A stretch of DNA of 64,000 nucleotides from Dryas octopetala (taxonomy: Eukaryota; Streptophyta; Magnoliopsida; Rosales; Rosaceae). The notes beneath the pieces are model-generated. The model ran no database searches, was not told the DNA's origin, and saw only the letters and a list, made by a program, of their open reading frames with translations. A program made the position numbers and the translations under genes. The first letter of the stretch is position 1. Each line of letters begins with the position of its first letter. The stretch lies in NCBI GenBank assembly GCA_963921425.1, contig OY992832.1:13453249-13517248 (forward strand). The letters run 5' to 3'. This document shows positions 1-13,508 of this stretch, one piece after another.

Positions 1-3000
1 TTCACAATGCTTTATGGGTGGCAGTGAAGGTAAGATAATAATAACATATTTTTCGTAGTTTTGATTCATTTTATTTTTCTGATTTTTCATATCTATATAT
101 ATGGATGGATTTCATGTAATATGTACTCAATGTAATGATCTTCTCACTGCATAAATTTCATGCAGCAAAAATATGACATTGAAGAGTGCCACAAGAAGCA
201 TCTATTAAACCAAATGTCTGGGTGCTGGCGTCACCACAAATCTAATTTGAGGCGAGAAATAAGAGAAGCTGCTGAGGGTCCTGATCCTGAGACCGACATT
301 CAAAAATTGAAGCCTGATAATATTGATGACGAAGATGTGTGGGCTGCTTTTGTTAAACATGCATTGTCTTCTAAGTTTGCGGTTAGTTTCTAAGTTTGCA
401 ATCAGTTCTCATTTCTCTACTGTTAAAATGTGGGTGAGCATGAAATTTCAATTTAAATGTTTATATTTTATAGGAAACTAGTGAAAAATTCAAAAAATTG
501 AAGGCACATCATACTCTACCCCACCTGATTAGTCGTAAAGGATATGCACGTTTGGAGGCTGAAATGGTACGAATAGTTCTACATATATTAATTTCATCTA
601 TTGACAATGTCTTACCTATAGATTGTAAACTGTGTAATGTAATGTAATGTCATGCATAGAGAAACAATGGTACACCTGATGAAGAATTGACTAGAGTAGA
701 TCTTTGGGTAGCTGCACGTACATGAAAGAACGGTGAACCAGTTAATGAAACAGTTGCAAAGAAATTGGTATGAAAACTTGGTTATAATTAGCCTTATGTT
801 TTTTTTTTTCTTGGTTGGTTTTATTAAGATAGTTGATTTTGAATTATGCAGGATGAGATAAATTTGGCTAAACAGGATCCATCTACAGATAATTCTAGTA
901 TAAAGAATGATGCCATAACAAAAGCCCTTGGACCTGAACATCGAGGTCGTGTTCGAGCACTTGGTGTTGGAATAACACCTTCAAAACTTGAGGCCCAAGC
1001 AGCTGGTAGGGTGAGTAATGCTCAACTTAGTGAAGATGTTCGAGCTCTTCGGGAGACGGTGAAAGAATTAACTGCTATTATACTTGGTAGTTACCATTTG
1101 AAGGTAATCATAAATTAAGATAAAAATGTTAATTCTTAATCCTGTCACTAATATTAATACCTCATGAAGTCTAACTTTATTGAAATTGTAGATTCATGAT
1201 ACAGGAGCTAAGGGTAACAATGTAGGTCATAATGATGTGGTGCATGCTTCTACAAATAAGGCTCAGGTAAAAACATATATGTCTATTTAAAACATGTGTC
1301 ATTGCCCTGGATTACTGAACTCTTGTTTTATTACCTCTTTTTCATTTATTGGATATTTGTTAGTCATCTCAACGAGGTAGTACAAATATTCAAAGAGCTA
1401 AGAATGATGGAGGGCAAGTTTCTAAACCTACTCAGCAGGTAATGTAGTCTGATTCACTACTTGTTCACTGGATGATTTGTTTGTGGATGATTTATCATAT
1501 TTTAATTGAGTGCACACTAATTATTTTATTTTATTTTTTATTAGTTACAACATGATATAGCAGGTTTAAAAGGCAGTAATAGTGGTTCGAAACAAGCTTC
1601 TAAAGATAGTGTCCAGGTACATTTTTTAATTAGTTGCATGTTTTACTAGCTATATATGATTGAAAACTCCTAGTTTCTGATATGCATTACACAAAATATG
1701 TTCCATTGTCTATGCTGCCCATGCTGAGAATTTAAGATGTATTTCTGATTAGGAGGCCTTAAAGGTTTATATCTGGGGAGGGTCAAGCAATGATTTGGCT
1801 CCTTTTTTGTTCATTTCAATACTGCTCACAAAGTTTCAGCTTCATCACATGAGCATTTGCTTTGAGGGCGAGTGTTTAGCTTATTTTTTTTCTGCACAAT
1901 ATTACCAAATGGCTTGTCTTTGGGTTTTTCGTAACCTACAATTAGGCAAAACTTAAAACTATTGAGTATCATGGATGTGCACAGTTACCACTGATTCAAA
2001 AAACTTAAGCTGTTACTAACAGCTTAAGTTTTTTGAATTGTTAGGAACTGGACCAACGATATACATCAAGCTGTATGGAAAAACACTAACAGTCCCCTTA
2101 TGTGTAAGGCTTGCTCAGTAACTTATAACTGGGAACAAAATGTGGCATACTCATGCGGAACTGAAGGAATTACTAGAAAAACAGGTTATCGGGAATCAAT
2201 CCAAAAGATGTCAAAGACAACGAAGTTCTAATACCATATCAAGTTACTGTTGATCCTAAACAATAATAATATCAAAAGTTTTTTTCGTATGTATGTTTTT
2301 ATGTCTCATTATGGAGCAACTCAAGAGGTGAGATGTTGTGTGATGTAATTCTATAATTTCTATTACAACTACTGGAGTCTCTGTGAGAAAATATTTGACT
2401 TGAGGACTTTCATCAATAAATATATTGATATTTTGGCATCGTAGTTGCAGTAATATTTTTTTCATTTGATTGGCTTAGATTCTGTAGAGGTTAGAAGACT
2501 CGGGAGGATGATGGATACCAACCATACAGTCTATGATTTATGAAGAGCACATGATCTGTACTTTAAGTCTGTACTTTTAATTTTTTTTCTTTCAAATTTT
2601 GTAGTCACAACGATGTGAAACAAGTCTGCAAATAAGTAGGAATGATGGAAGAAAAACTTGCAGAGCTACTTCCCAGGTAATTCCACAACAGGGTAATTTA
2701 ATGGTACTTAAGTATATATGGTTTTATACTTCTGAGGCTGAATTAATGGTACTTAAATTATCATTTTTTTGTTTTTTGTAATGTGTCAATTTGTTTGATG
2801 CTGAATATCCTTCTGAGGCTGATCTAATTGTTGTTTGCATTTCACAAGTGATTGCATTGCATTGCATCCATAATAAGAAACCCAAAACGAAGGGGACTCA
2901 TTTCTTGCATTTTTTGTTTTTCCTTTTTCCCCTTCAAGCCAAAACATGTTGAAAACATTGAGGAGGAAGTGTTTTATTAGACCAAGGCAATGCATTGGGC

Positions 3001-3433
3001 AGAAGAATCTTGATTGCCATAATGGTTAAGATACTGATTTTGCTGAATCATTTGGGCAAAAAAGTGAATGGCAACCCCACTAGAAATAACAGAACCTCTG
3101 CATTAGTAAACCAATTTGTTCATATATTGAGATTTTTTTTTTCTTGTTGGTATGTAGCTGCAACCTCATGCTTCAAGAGGGTCTAAATGCAAGCTACTAC
3201 ATTGGTTAGGAACTGGAAAAGTTGTTGCAGAAGGAGGCATAGAATCTACAAATCCTGAAGCTATGGTTCATCATATGGTGCTTGGTCCTGATTGTTGGAA
3301 AGTTTGGGTAAGGAAAGTGAAAGTGGAGGGTGTCTCTTTATACCGTGCTACGAGTGAATTTCATATTCTTGAAGATGCTATAGCGAGTACGATTGCGTGG
3401 CCATCAAAATACATTAGTGTTGAAGAACCTTAG
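1..3433 (+). pseudogene. Degenerate CACTA (En/Spm) transposon accessory gene, 5' end outside the window
   Basis: The exon fragments read like the plant Transposase_24 / En-Spm-associated family. 166-381 encodes a segment with SGCWRHHKSNLRREIREAAEG and DDEDVWAAFVKHALSSKF. 474-566 encodes SEKFKKLKAHHTLPHLISRKG. 660-768 encodes GTPDEELTRVDLWVAART. 852-1101 includes ALGPEHRGRVRALGVG, a hallmark of the family. Four short repeat-like exons follow, and the last exon near 3158-3433 carries CKLLHWLGTGKVVAEGG and GPDCWKVWV before the stop at 3431-3433. An in-frame TGA at 723-725 interrupts the conserved ART-KNGEPVNE stretch, so the copy is probably dead. In this family the protein is encoded by the transposon and accompanies the TNP2-type transposase; its exact job is not well defined. 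The downstream subterminal repeats and CACTA end fit one element running off the left edge. Confidence 0.8.
1994..2038. repeat. Near-perfect 45-bp palindrome
   Basis: Two 22-bp arms (1994-2015 and 2017-2038) are exact reverse complements around a single C at 2016. It lies in the intron-like part of the decayed transposon gene. It could form a cruciform or hairpin. I see no gene link. Confidence 0.85.
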
Positions 3434-3719
3434 TTATTAGTTAGACTATATTTTGATGTTAGTCAACCACTTGGCTTTTATATTATCCTAAGACTTATTT
3501 GGTTTATGTCAAGACATATATATGAAACTAGTTTAATTAATTGGTAGCTTTAATTGTAATGACTTATAATATTGATTATGATATTATCATTTCTTATGTT
3601 ATAATATGTATTCAATATTTATATATTTATTTTTCCTTTATATAGTCTATTTTGACAAATAAAATTGCTAAAATATTATTTAATATATTTTATTTTTTTT
3701 ATGCTTATTTAACTTTCTT

Positions 3720-4030
3720 CACGGGCATTGACCGTAGTTGATAAGGTAATTTATAACGGGCATTGATAATCTACAACGTGTAGTGTCCGTGGTCGTATGT
3801 GATAATCTACCACGTGTATTGTCCGTGATCGTATATGATAATCTACCACATGTAGTGTCCGTGGTCATATATAAGAATCTACCACGTGCATTGTCCGTGG
3901 TCAATATTATATTCAACCACGGACATTGCCCGTGGTAGATGACCGCGCTAATCTACCACATCCCAATACATAACGGGCGGCCCGTCCGTGGTTAATTTAA
4001 ATTTACCACGGACAATGTCCGTGGTAGATG
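3720..4030. repeat. CACTA subterminal repeat block
   Basis: At least eight copies, in both orientations, of a short unit around CTACCACG..TGTCCGTGGT (for example 3792-3810, 3831-3862, 3891-3902, 3915-3937, 4000-4030). Dense inverted copies just inside the terminus are typical of CACTA elements, where the transposase binds. A short reading frame on the minus strand here is only a by-product of the repeats. Confidence 0.85.
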
Positions 4031-4048
4031 AACTGTTTTTTAGTAGTG

Positions 4049-4507
4049 AATCTGAGTGCACCCTCAATGAGGTAATTTGGTACATTTAAATCATCAGATT
4101 CAATTGGAACAGCTGATTAAATTACCTTACTGAGAGCAGTATGCGTAATTAGCACACATTCAATATCTATTAGTTCGGGGTTACAAAATTAACCTTACAA
4201 TCAATTTTGGTCAATTATTGATCTTTGATCATAAGCCCAAAAATAATGATATGACAATATATTTATCATCAAAGTTTAGGTGTTTATAGAGGAATTTGTT
4301 GTTCGTCTATTTGTTTTAAACTTTGACCGCTTAAACAAACGAGTAAACGATTTTCGGTTTTGGTTGATTTTTTTGCAGAGATGATCTATCAATGAAGATG
4401 TAAAAAATGGACTGTTCGGATTAATACAAAACAACTCGTGTGGGCCACATAGGGTGATCTCTCATTTAACACTAAATGAGGAATCCCTTATTGGAAGGGC
4501 CCTGTAG

Positions 4508-4538
<31 letters not shown>

Positions 4539-7500
4539 GAAAGGTACAAATAGTAAAATAGTCTTTTCAAAATGCTTATGTGTCAAATGAATTATAATGT
4601 TCTTGGCGTTAAGCCAGTCATGTAACCGAAAAAAAAAATTGAATTATAACATTTTAATTGACATGAAATTTCATGTAATTAAGGCACAAAATTAGGGCAC
4701 TATAGCATTCCCCATATATATAATCTATGAAGAGAAAATTAACAAAGTTAAGAATTAGCACGCAATATATGCCACGTAAACCCATGTCCACAATGCATAG
4801 ATCTTGTATCTATTAGAAACCCCTATAAATAATTAATATATCCATGCACGTACAAATTAATTAAAATATATAACATCCAGATGATCGAGGTTAGTTGAAA
4901 CTAAATGTATATATACATCATAGCAGAAATATTTGATAATAATGCATGTGTAGGTACGTAGTCGATGTACCAAATTAGAAATAATAAGTTGGTGAGTCAA
5001 GGCTTACAATACAATATATATTGTCAATTAATTGATCTATTAGTATAAATTCTCCACAAGAAAATCTACTTATGGATATGGTTATGCCAAGTGCATATTG
5101 CTTACCATAAACGAGTAGGAGAGATGTAAGCCTTCTACCACTTAAGCATATATCTAACGTTTAATTAGGATTTTTTTTTAAAATTTATATTCGAATAATG
5201 CTACAAAAACCAAAATATCAGTGGGGGTAATTAATCAACATGTCAAGCCCAACAATCACACATATATCACATCATCTAATGTAAGTTGTCCACGTATTTG
5301 GCTCGATTAGTCATATCACTCATAGTGAGGTGTGTTGAGAATAAAATCTCATATTTGAAATTTTTTGCCTTGCATGCATAACATTATATAATATGAATAT
5401 ACCTCTCTTCACAATTACTAATTATTTTTACAATAATGCTAATTATTCCATATTTTTTCCTTACATTTGTATCTCACCTTATGTGTCATTACTTTATTGG
5501 ATAGAGTATTTTGTTTTTTAGTGTCCAATGTATGAATGTCATGTAAAGTAGTATAAAATTGTGGTATAAAAATGTGATAAATGTAGCATTACTGTTATTT
5601 TTAGGTTGAATACTCAAAGTTTAATATTTAGGACAATTAGTTTGGTGTTTTAGATTATTCAAAACATAATTAGAAACCCTATTAGAATTTTATGCCACCA
5701 AATCGGAGGATATGATGCTAACATATTATGCTTTAACTAATTTAATTAATGTAGTGTAATTACTATAATGGTAGATACCTACATAAGCATATATCTATTT
5801 TATTAGAAAGGAGTTCTAGGGACTTCCAAAATGATGAGTATGGCAAAGAATGAAAATGATGGAGGCTTTCGGTGTATTTTTCTATTCAACAAAAGCTCTG
5901 ATTTGTTGAAAATAAAAAATGTATAGGTTTGTGTATATCTCAGTTCCTGATAAAATAATATTTGACCATAGTCTTGTCGTTTTGAGTGATTAAACCACTT
6001 AATATATAAGACTAGATTAATTATGATCCTATCAGAGAAATATTTTCTATTGTTTTTTCTATGTGAGATATGATTATGAGTGTTAATAATACCCACACAT
6101 TATTGGTGTACATGCATGCCATGACAAATGTTGGAGTATATATAGCTAGCTCTAATGGGACATGTCTGCCAAAAGCATAAAACAACTTCTCCTTATTATT
6201 TTTTTCCTACGAAAAAACAACTCGATCAATTAATATTCATCCCAGATCATCTCATGCGCATGCATATATTTGAGGCTGTATTTTACAATAAAATTTGAAG
6301 TTAATTGAAAAATATTTTAAGATCTAGCGCTAGAGATTAAAATATTTTTCAATTAAGATCGTTATATTAAATGAAATTAAATATTTTTTAAATATAATTG
6401 TTAGGGCTTGTATTAATTAACAAATTACATTAAAATATATATGAATACTATAGAAAAATTGAAGATACATTTTTTTTGGCCAGGAAAAATTGAAGATACA
6501 TAATTCTCTTATATATTAGATGCTTGACAATATAATAATTTTTTATGTTGATCAGATTGTGAATTTAAATTATTAATTGCATGTGTGATTTAAATTCACA
6601 AAAGGAATATCACCCATAAAAAATTTGTACACGCTATAAAAATGGAGAAAGATAGAAATACTACTCAAACACTTGTTGGATTTTAATAAGACGCTATTAT
6701 GCTCTAAACCAACCCTGGATGAAAATTCAATAGCTAATAGAACACTTATCAATTACTTACATTTACATATATAGTTACATGGTTTAATCCTTTGCATCCT
6801 GTCACTACATAATCTAGCAGGATGAAACGGGGAATAAAATACATAATAATTTGCTTATATATATATATATATTCTAAAGTGGTTAATTTTTGTTCTATTA
6901 CCTCATGCATATATATCCTGTAGATATTCTAATATATATTAATGCGCAAGTATATATAAAAGGTATCTCTGTGTTTTTTTTTAAAAGAAATTTCATACAA
7001 GTTACCTGATTAGGTAACCCTCACAGTTAGCTAGTCTCAATCGAAAAACAGGCCCACTAATATATGTGTGTATTTAACTAAAAGATATCAGCACACAATC
7101 CATGATTCCATGGTCCTCCAAACACCTTAATTTCCTTTATAATCTTCTCATAACAAATAGTCATGTGCCACGTTAGCAAATGAAAACCAAAAATATTAAT
7201 TGTAAACAAGGAGCCGCCTAGCTTGTCCTTAAGGACATAAGACCTTCTGGTCTGGTCATGACTCATGATGATCATGCATTCATGCTACGACTAACAAGAT
7301 TGATCATTATTATTATTTTTTTGGTCGATCAGATTGATGGTTAAGTGGTAACTAATACATTAACCAATACGTACATGTAGCTAGGCTAGTTATATATCTA
7401 CTAGCTAGTACTAGCTAGCCACTGAGCTCACTTTGTCGAAGCATGGCTTAAACTACTACTCACAGACAAAAATGGAGGATTTCGCGTTCATAATTAACCT

Positions 7501-10439
7501 CATTAAATTATACATAAATTTCTATTATATATTAATTCATTGTTTATTGTAAAATATATTTATATAAAGAAATTTAGACATTTATCTTAAAATTAATTAA
7601 TTATAAAAAAAATAAATCCAAATTCTTATTAGTCATTATGCAAAATTTCACATTTTTTTAAGTAAAATCTTTCGGTCAATAATATAATAGAGGTTGTCAA
7701 AAATAGACTGTAGATTAACTGTACATAAAATTACTACATGCATATTGGATGCGCTGATCCAAACATCAATCATTTATGGGCTTCAAATGAATCTGTCATT
7801 CGCGCGTGGTGCATAAGGATGAAGTGATGATTGATTGATTGAAGTAAAATGTGAGACCATCAATTTATAGCTTAGAAATTGATGCATTCCTAAATAATCC
7901 CCAACCTTGAAGCCAGAGCCCAGAGGTACTCCTTAATCAATATATATAGTAAATTTTCTTTTTTCTTAAAAAAAAAAAAAACATGTGTGAACGAATCCTT
8001 TTAGGGGTCATCTTATATTAAAGAATTAATGTTTATCAAAACTAGAGGTAATTACAAGCAACTATACTAATTAATAAGTAACTACTAGCTACTGAAATAA
8101 ATCTTAATTATCTTTTAGAAATGATATTTGTAGTGTTCTTCGTTTTTGTAGTGTATAGTGTAGTTTTTTTGTGTTTGAGCTTTTGAGCCCCGATTGTTAC
8201 CAAAAAAAGAAATTAATGAACCTTATCTTTCTCCTTAGCTAGCTAGGTTATGTGTACATACGTATAGCTAAATTTGAGGAGTAAATTGAGATTGAAGAAG
8301 TAGAACATGTTTCATGTTCAATGTTTGAACACTAAGAGTCCACAAGAGTTTCATGACCGCATAGATCTGTCCATCATCTCACCACATTTATATTTTTCAT
8401 TCATCATACATGTGCTTTCAATCTTAATTATTAATTCTCCCAAACTTCTCTTGACGAGAAGCTACGTGCCATACAGTGAGTCTGTGACAATGATATATAT
8501 ATATATATACAAAATTGACATGTTTGCATGGGACAAAAAAAATCAGTTCCTCACTTAATTATGTACGTATTATCCAGATCGCAATCATCCTCTTGTACAA
8601 TACAGCTAGAATGGACTCTTAATTTCTCAGTACATCATGTGCCAGCTTCTTATATATGGATGGTCAATTAAAATTACCAGAAATAGAGATGCTAGCATAA
8701 ATGGAATATGATGTGATTAGTCAAAAGTCATGGTTTTCATAGTCGTCTCTAGATAGGCATCTTTCTTGTCTTGTTATATTTCCTGTCAATCGAAAATTAA
8801 GAGCGTAGCTAGGCATATAGTGGTGAGCTAGGGACAATTGACCATGAAGCAAATTATTGCATGTTCGTGACACGAAACATTAATAGTGAAAGACTACCTG
8901 TACCACATTACTCTTGAACACAAGCATTTTAGAAAGAGTACTAGGTACCACTGCTGCAAGATTTGTCAACATTTCAGCTTGATTTCTAGCTAGTCAAAAT
9001 GTCCAGTCCTATCATGATGGGCAATATGTTATATAAAAGCATTATATATATATATATGGATATTCGTGTTCTTTGACCTCCCTTGGCCTTTGGTATTAGT
9101 TTTGAGATGTGGTAGCTAGCTATACTATATACTGTACATATTGACTCACAGCCATAGATAGACTGAAACTTTACCTGCATGTTAATTAAAAAACTACATG
9201 TTATACAGCTACTTACTTTTGACAAATTGTACCCTTAATTAATATCCTTTAGATATATGGGTGCGTGGGTATATACATGGATTTGTTTGACGCATGCATG
9301 TACTTGTTACATATCGTTCCTTATCAAAGAATTAGTAGGACTTATTAATAATGTTGAAGATTTAGACCTTATCCAATCAGTCACCATGAAGTAATATATA
9401 GTTGCAAATAAAGTTAATTTCAAATTTATGTTGAGAGTATGAGAATGCTAAACTTTACCTCCCATGTACGTACAGTATATCATTCTATGAGCTTCTCAAT
9501 TCATTACCAAGTGATTTTAGATAAAATACTACGTTCATATATATAATTCACGTGTTAGCTAGAGAACCACACAAACTTAGCTTTCTACTTATTTACCAAA
9601 AAGAAATCTTAATATAGGTGGCTAATTTGCCGTGCACTTATATACAGCACCAATTTGCTTCTTAAAAATCTTTTTCTTTTGGACTTACTGACTGACTGAC
9701 CTCTTGGGCGGAAACAATCGAATATATATATATATATATACATGCATAGTAGTCATTGATGTCCAAATCTATATATATTATCTTTCTATATACTAGTTAG
9801 CTTCTCAAACTTTTCTTTCTGAAATTGCTTTAACAACTAGCTCTTCCTTTTGTCGTTACATGCATATGATTAAACATCAAAATAATTTAAAGTCCGTACT
9901 TCTATTTCCTACCAATCAGCCACATTGGCAATTTCTTTAGGATGAAAAAAATAAATCAATTAGTGAGAGTATCACTTAGTACGGGTCGTTTTAATTTGTT
10001 GCCTAGCTAGCTCTGTAGAAAAAGAATCAATTCATTCAATCAAATAATTGACAGTAGCTAGCTAGCTAGCTCAGCGGCTTGGAGGCTCGAAGCCATGTGT
10101 GAAATTGGCAATGCTTCATGCTATTGGGTACGTATGAACAGGATGATGTTATAATTCCCTGTAGCAGGGTCTACTATTGCGTCAGTAGGGGCTAACGTGG
10201 TGCCATTGTTTTGGTGACAGCTAGCTAGTAATTGTGGTAAGCTAGCCCACACACACACAATATATATATATATAGAGAGAGAGAGAGAATTAATTGATTA
10301 ATTAATTAGACATTAGCTAGAAGGGATCTGAATGTGTCACACACACACATAGATTAACGACTTTACATACAAATCGGGTAAAAACTACCCGTTCACATAT
10401 CATTTATATGTTTATCATCATCAGATCACTCCAGCTGAG

Positions 10440-10477
<38 letters not shown>

Positions 10478-11100
10478 GATTTAATTAATTAATTGTAAAA
10501 TAGTGCATCTTTCCATGTTTAATTTGTAATTAATTAAACACAATCACAACTGGAAACTTTTTTGTCATCTTCAAGATTGAGGCCTACCCTTTTCAGCAAT
10601 CTAAACAACTACAAAATATTGTTTAATTGAATGGCATATTCGAACTCTTATAATTATTATTGATGTGAAGGTAAAGTAAGAGTCAATTACACCAGGATAT
10701 ATTTTTGTTTTTAAATGTCAGCAAATAAGAGTCTATTTCAGTTGCAATAAAATGGTTAGCAAAGAAAAAGCTAGACTGAAACAGTTTGTTTGTTTGTTTT
10801 TTTTTTTTTCAATTTCGGGTCCATGCATGACTCTTTCACTGATTTTATTGCGCAACATAATCTCATTGATTAAGAGATCAATAAGTGACTTTATATATTT
10901 CACAATTCACATTTACAATCAGAAAGAGAGAATTTGCATTCATTAAAAAAAAAAAAAGAAGAAGAGAGAGAGAATTTGCAAATAGTAAATTTTGCTTATA
11001 ATTAACAAGACACGTCAGCTTGAGAGGTGAACAGGGGCGGTACCGAATCCCATTGACTTGGCCAATTTTCTTAGAGGCTTGCGCGCCTTCCTCCCCCAAC
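4049..11100. other. Gene-free, AT-rich interval
   Basis: No reading frame here resembles a protein I know, and no exon series could be assembled. It holds many TA microsatellites (about 4511-4533, 6857-6874, 9722-9742, 10258-10275), GA runs (10276-10288, 10443-10475), GCTAGCTA-type short repeats, and segments resembling degraded MITEs (4270-4510; 5190-5600 bounded by AATGCTACA / GTAGCATTA). The last kilobase is probably the upstream region of the MYB gene. Confidence 0.6.
10443..10475. repeat. (GA)n microsatellite
   Basis: An uninterrupted GA run of about 33 bp, roughly 0.8 kb upstream of the MYB start codon. Length polymorphism is likely between accessions. Confidence 0.9.
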
Positions 11101-11110
11101 TATTTATATA
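11101..11110 (+). promoter_or_regulatory. Probable TATA box of the MYB gene
   Basis: TATTTATATA lies about 180 bp before the MYB ATG at 11287. This leaves a 5' leader of about 150 nt if transcription starts some 30 bp downstream. Position and sequence fit a plant TATA box; no transcript data support it. Confidence 0.5.
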
Positions 11111-11286
11111 TACTCTCACACGTTCCCTAGAGCATACATTTGTGCTCTCTGCTTCTTTAGCCAGCTCACACCAATAATTATTGTATACTAATTGTGTGCT
11201 TAAGAGCTCGATCAAGTTTCTCTCTTCAAAACTAAGTGATTATTAATTGGTTTTCCAAGTAGTAGTTATTCAGACCATCATATATT

Positions 11287-12867
11287 ATGGGGAAAATTCC
11301 TTGTTGCGACCAAATTGGATTAAAAAAGGGTCCATGGACTCCTGAGGAGGATCAGAAGCTCCTTGATTTCATTCAAAAACACGGGCATGGCAGATGGCGA
11401 CTTCTGCCCAAGAATGCAGGTTTGTTTTGTTTATTAGTGTGTGCTAGCTAATTCTGTATTTTCATGTAAAGTGGTGTGCTTTAATGTTTAATTGTAATTA
11501 AGTGTATACTAATTGAGGCTTTGTTTGTTGTTTCATTGCATGTATATATACAGGACTGAAAAGGTGTGGAAAGAGTTGTCGCCTTCGATGGGCAAACTAT
11601 TTGAGACCTGATATTAAGAGGGGGAGGTTCTCATTTGAAGAAGAAGAGATTATAATACAGTTACACAGTGTTTTGGGAAACAAGTAATAGCACATTCCCT
11701 TGTATTATTCTAGCTACCTAATCTTATATCAATTTTTACTTATAATTATTTGTCTTATGCAAACAAATAAAGTATAACTAAACTACCTTTTTTGGTTAAT
11801 TTATTGAAAATATTATGTTGTTAGACAATTTAGAGTACTTTGTTAAATTGTCAATTTGAACGAATGAATATGTGAATTTTTTTATTCGAAATTTAATTTA
11901 AATAAGAATATGATAACATAACATATCAAATTATTAAAAGGTTTGTGTAATCAACAACATCATTAATTAAGAACTTTATCACATGACCTATATATTTCCA
12001 TTATCATAAAATTTGGTTTCTTGCTTAATATAAGCTAATTAAATATACACCCTCTCTATCTTAATGATTAGGTGGTCTGCAATTGCTTCTCGCTTGCCAG
12101 GAAGAACAGACAATGAGATCAAGAACTATTGGAACACCCACATCAGAAAGAGGCTACTGAAAATGGGGATTGACCCTGTGACTCATACTCCACGCCTTGA
12201 TCTTCTTGAACTATCCTCTGTTCTCTGCTCAACTCTCTACAACTCTTCATCATCATCATCATCATCTCAGCTTAATCTCCCAAATCTGCTTGGAATTGGG
12301 CCTATAATGGACCCAGACCTCCTCAACTTGGCCACCACCCTCTTATCACAACACCATGTTCATCAACAAAACCAACTTGGCCTTTTCCAAGTTAACAATC
12401 AAAACCAATTCCAACCCTGCAGCTTATTCCAACCAAACCACCAGCAGCTCCAAAACCCAGTTCGAGAAATTCCATCTTGCACAACATCAAACACTTTACA
12501 TCCCCAATTTCTGAACCATCAAACCCAACTCATGCAAACCAAAGAGGAACATTTCTCTCCAAGCCTCACCAAATTGTGGCAAAGTAATGGAGATCAAGCT
12601 CCAAATGTAGCAGCTGATCAGAGTTTTGTTCCCATAACAAACCAGCTGGGCTCTTATGGCTCCAATCATCAGTCAATCAATATTAGCCAGCAGACATGCA
12701 TTTCCAACAATGTTCATGGTGATCATCACAAGCTTCAGAATATGAGTTTTCTATTCACACCTTCATCAAGCTATGTCAACAGTGGTAGTACTGAAGATGA
12801 GAAGGATAGTTTCTGCAGTAATATCTTAATGTATGACATGATTAATCCCAATGGCTTAAACGTTTAG
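11287..12867 (+). CDS. R2R3-MYB transcription factor, subgroup 11 (MYB41/49/74/102-like)
   Basis: Three coding exons, 11287-11419, 11554-11683 and 12072-12867, keep phase and give 352 residues. The N-terminus [20 protein letters not shown] starts the R2 repeat (about residues 14-61). R3 (about 67-112) contains [20 protein letters not shown] and ends in [19 protein letters not shown]. The following [18 protein letters not shown] is a motif I associate with subgroup 11. The regularly spaced Trp residues, with the usual non-Trp first position of R3, show an intact DNA-binding domain. The C-terminal half is rich in Gln, Asn and Ser, including an eight-Ser run encoded by TCA repeats (about 12246-12267), as expected for an activation region. 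Both introns sit at the standard positions of this family. Relatives act in the nucleus in drought, wounding, ABA and cuticle or suberin responses; that role is inferred from the family. Confidence 0.93.
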
Positions 12868-13330
12868 CCAACTCTTGTAAGCAAATTGATTAATATTGTG
12901 TATTAATTAATTTGTTGAGGCTGTGTACGTAGCAAGCGGGATATTATGTTGATGAGGATCAAAGTTTCTGCTTGGAGTTTAAAATGTTGTTCTGATTTTA
13001 TCTTGGGATTTTTAATTGTATAATTCACATGAATCTGATACGAGTTTCTGAAAGGCTTCAAATGACAACAAAGAAAAAGGTAGCTACATATGCATACTGT
13101 TAGAAAATGAGACACAATGTATTATTGTATGGTGCTTATATTCTTTTGAATCTTACAGCTATATTTACAAGTAGCCCGGCCCCCTCACTTGGAGAAAAAA
13201 AAAAACACAATGTATATGCTCATAACCAAAGGCCAATTGCAGAACTCTCAAACTGGAGTATAGAAATCCCAAATGCCCAGCTATCAACACCAAGTCGTGA
13301 CGATTGTCTTCTTTACTAAAAATTAAGTAT
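12868..13330. other. Intergenic, MYB 3' flank
   Basis: Contains the presumed MYB 3' UTR, AT-rich and with TTAATTAATTTG stretches. No coding signal seen. Confidence 0.5.
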
Positions 13331-13491
13331 ACTTTGAATTTTATTTAGTGCGGCCAAATAAGATACTGACATCTCATTTGATGATTCAAATATTATTTTT
13401 TAAACAAATTTTTACTTTAAATTTCATTTAGTGCGGCCAAATAAGATACTGACATTTTATTTGGTGATTTAAACATTATTTTTTAAACGGG
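13331..13491. repeat. Two-copy tandem repeat, 83-bp period
   Basis: Copy 1 starts at 13331 and copy 2 at 13414. Both contain TTTAGTGCGGCCAAATAAGA followed by TACTGACAT and a TTATTTTTTAAAC tail, with a few substitutions. It directly abuts the Mutator-type MITE that begins at 13509. Confidence 0.85.
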
Positions 13492-13508
13492 TAATCTTAT
13501 TAAGTTAA

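Larger units (their letters stand above)
1..4048 (+). mobile_element. CACTA (En/Spm) DNA transposon, right-hand part
   Basis: The element ends at 4048 with TTTTTTAGTAGTG, the reverse complement of CACTACTAAAAAA, which is a standard CACTA terminus. The block 3720-4030 is the subterminal repeat zone and 1-3433 the decayed accessory gene. The 3-bp target duplication would be AAT (4049-4051), but the left end is outside the window and cannot be checked. No TNP2-type DDE transposase is seen inside the window. Confidence 0.8.

Noticed and set aside
3719-3916. Minus-strand open frame with repeated TTDTTRGRLS units
   Set aside because: It is a translation of the CACTA subterminal repeats, with no start context and no similarity to a protein.
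4270-4510. Possible further MITE near the CACTA end
   Set aside because: Shares a motif with other repeats, but no inverted ends or target duplication could be defined.
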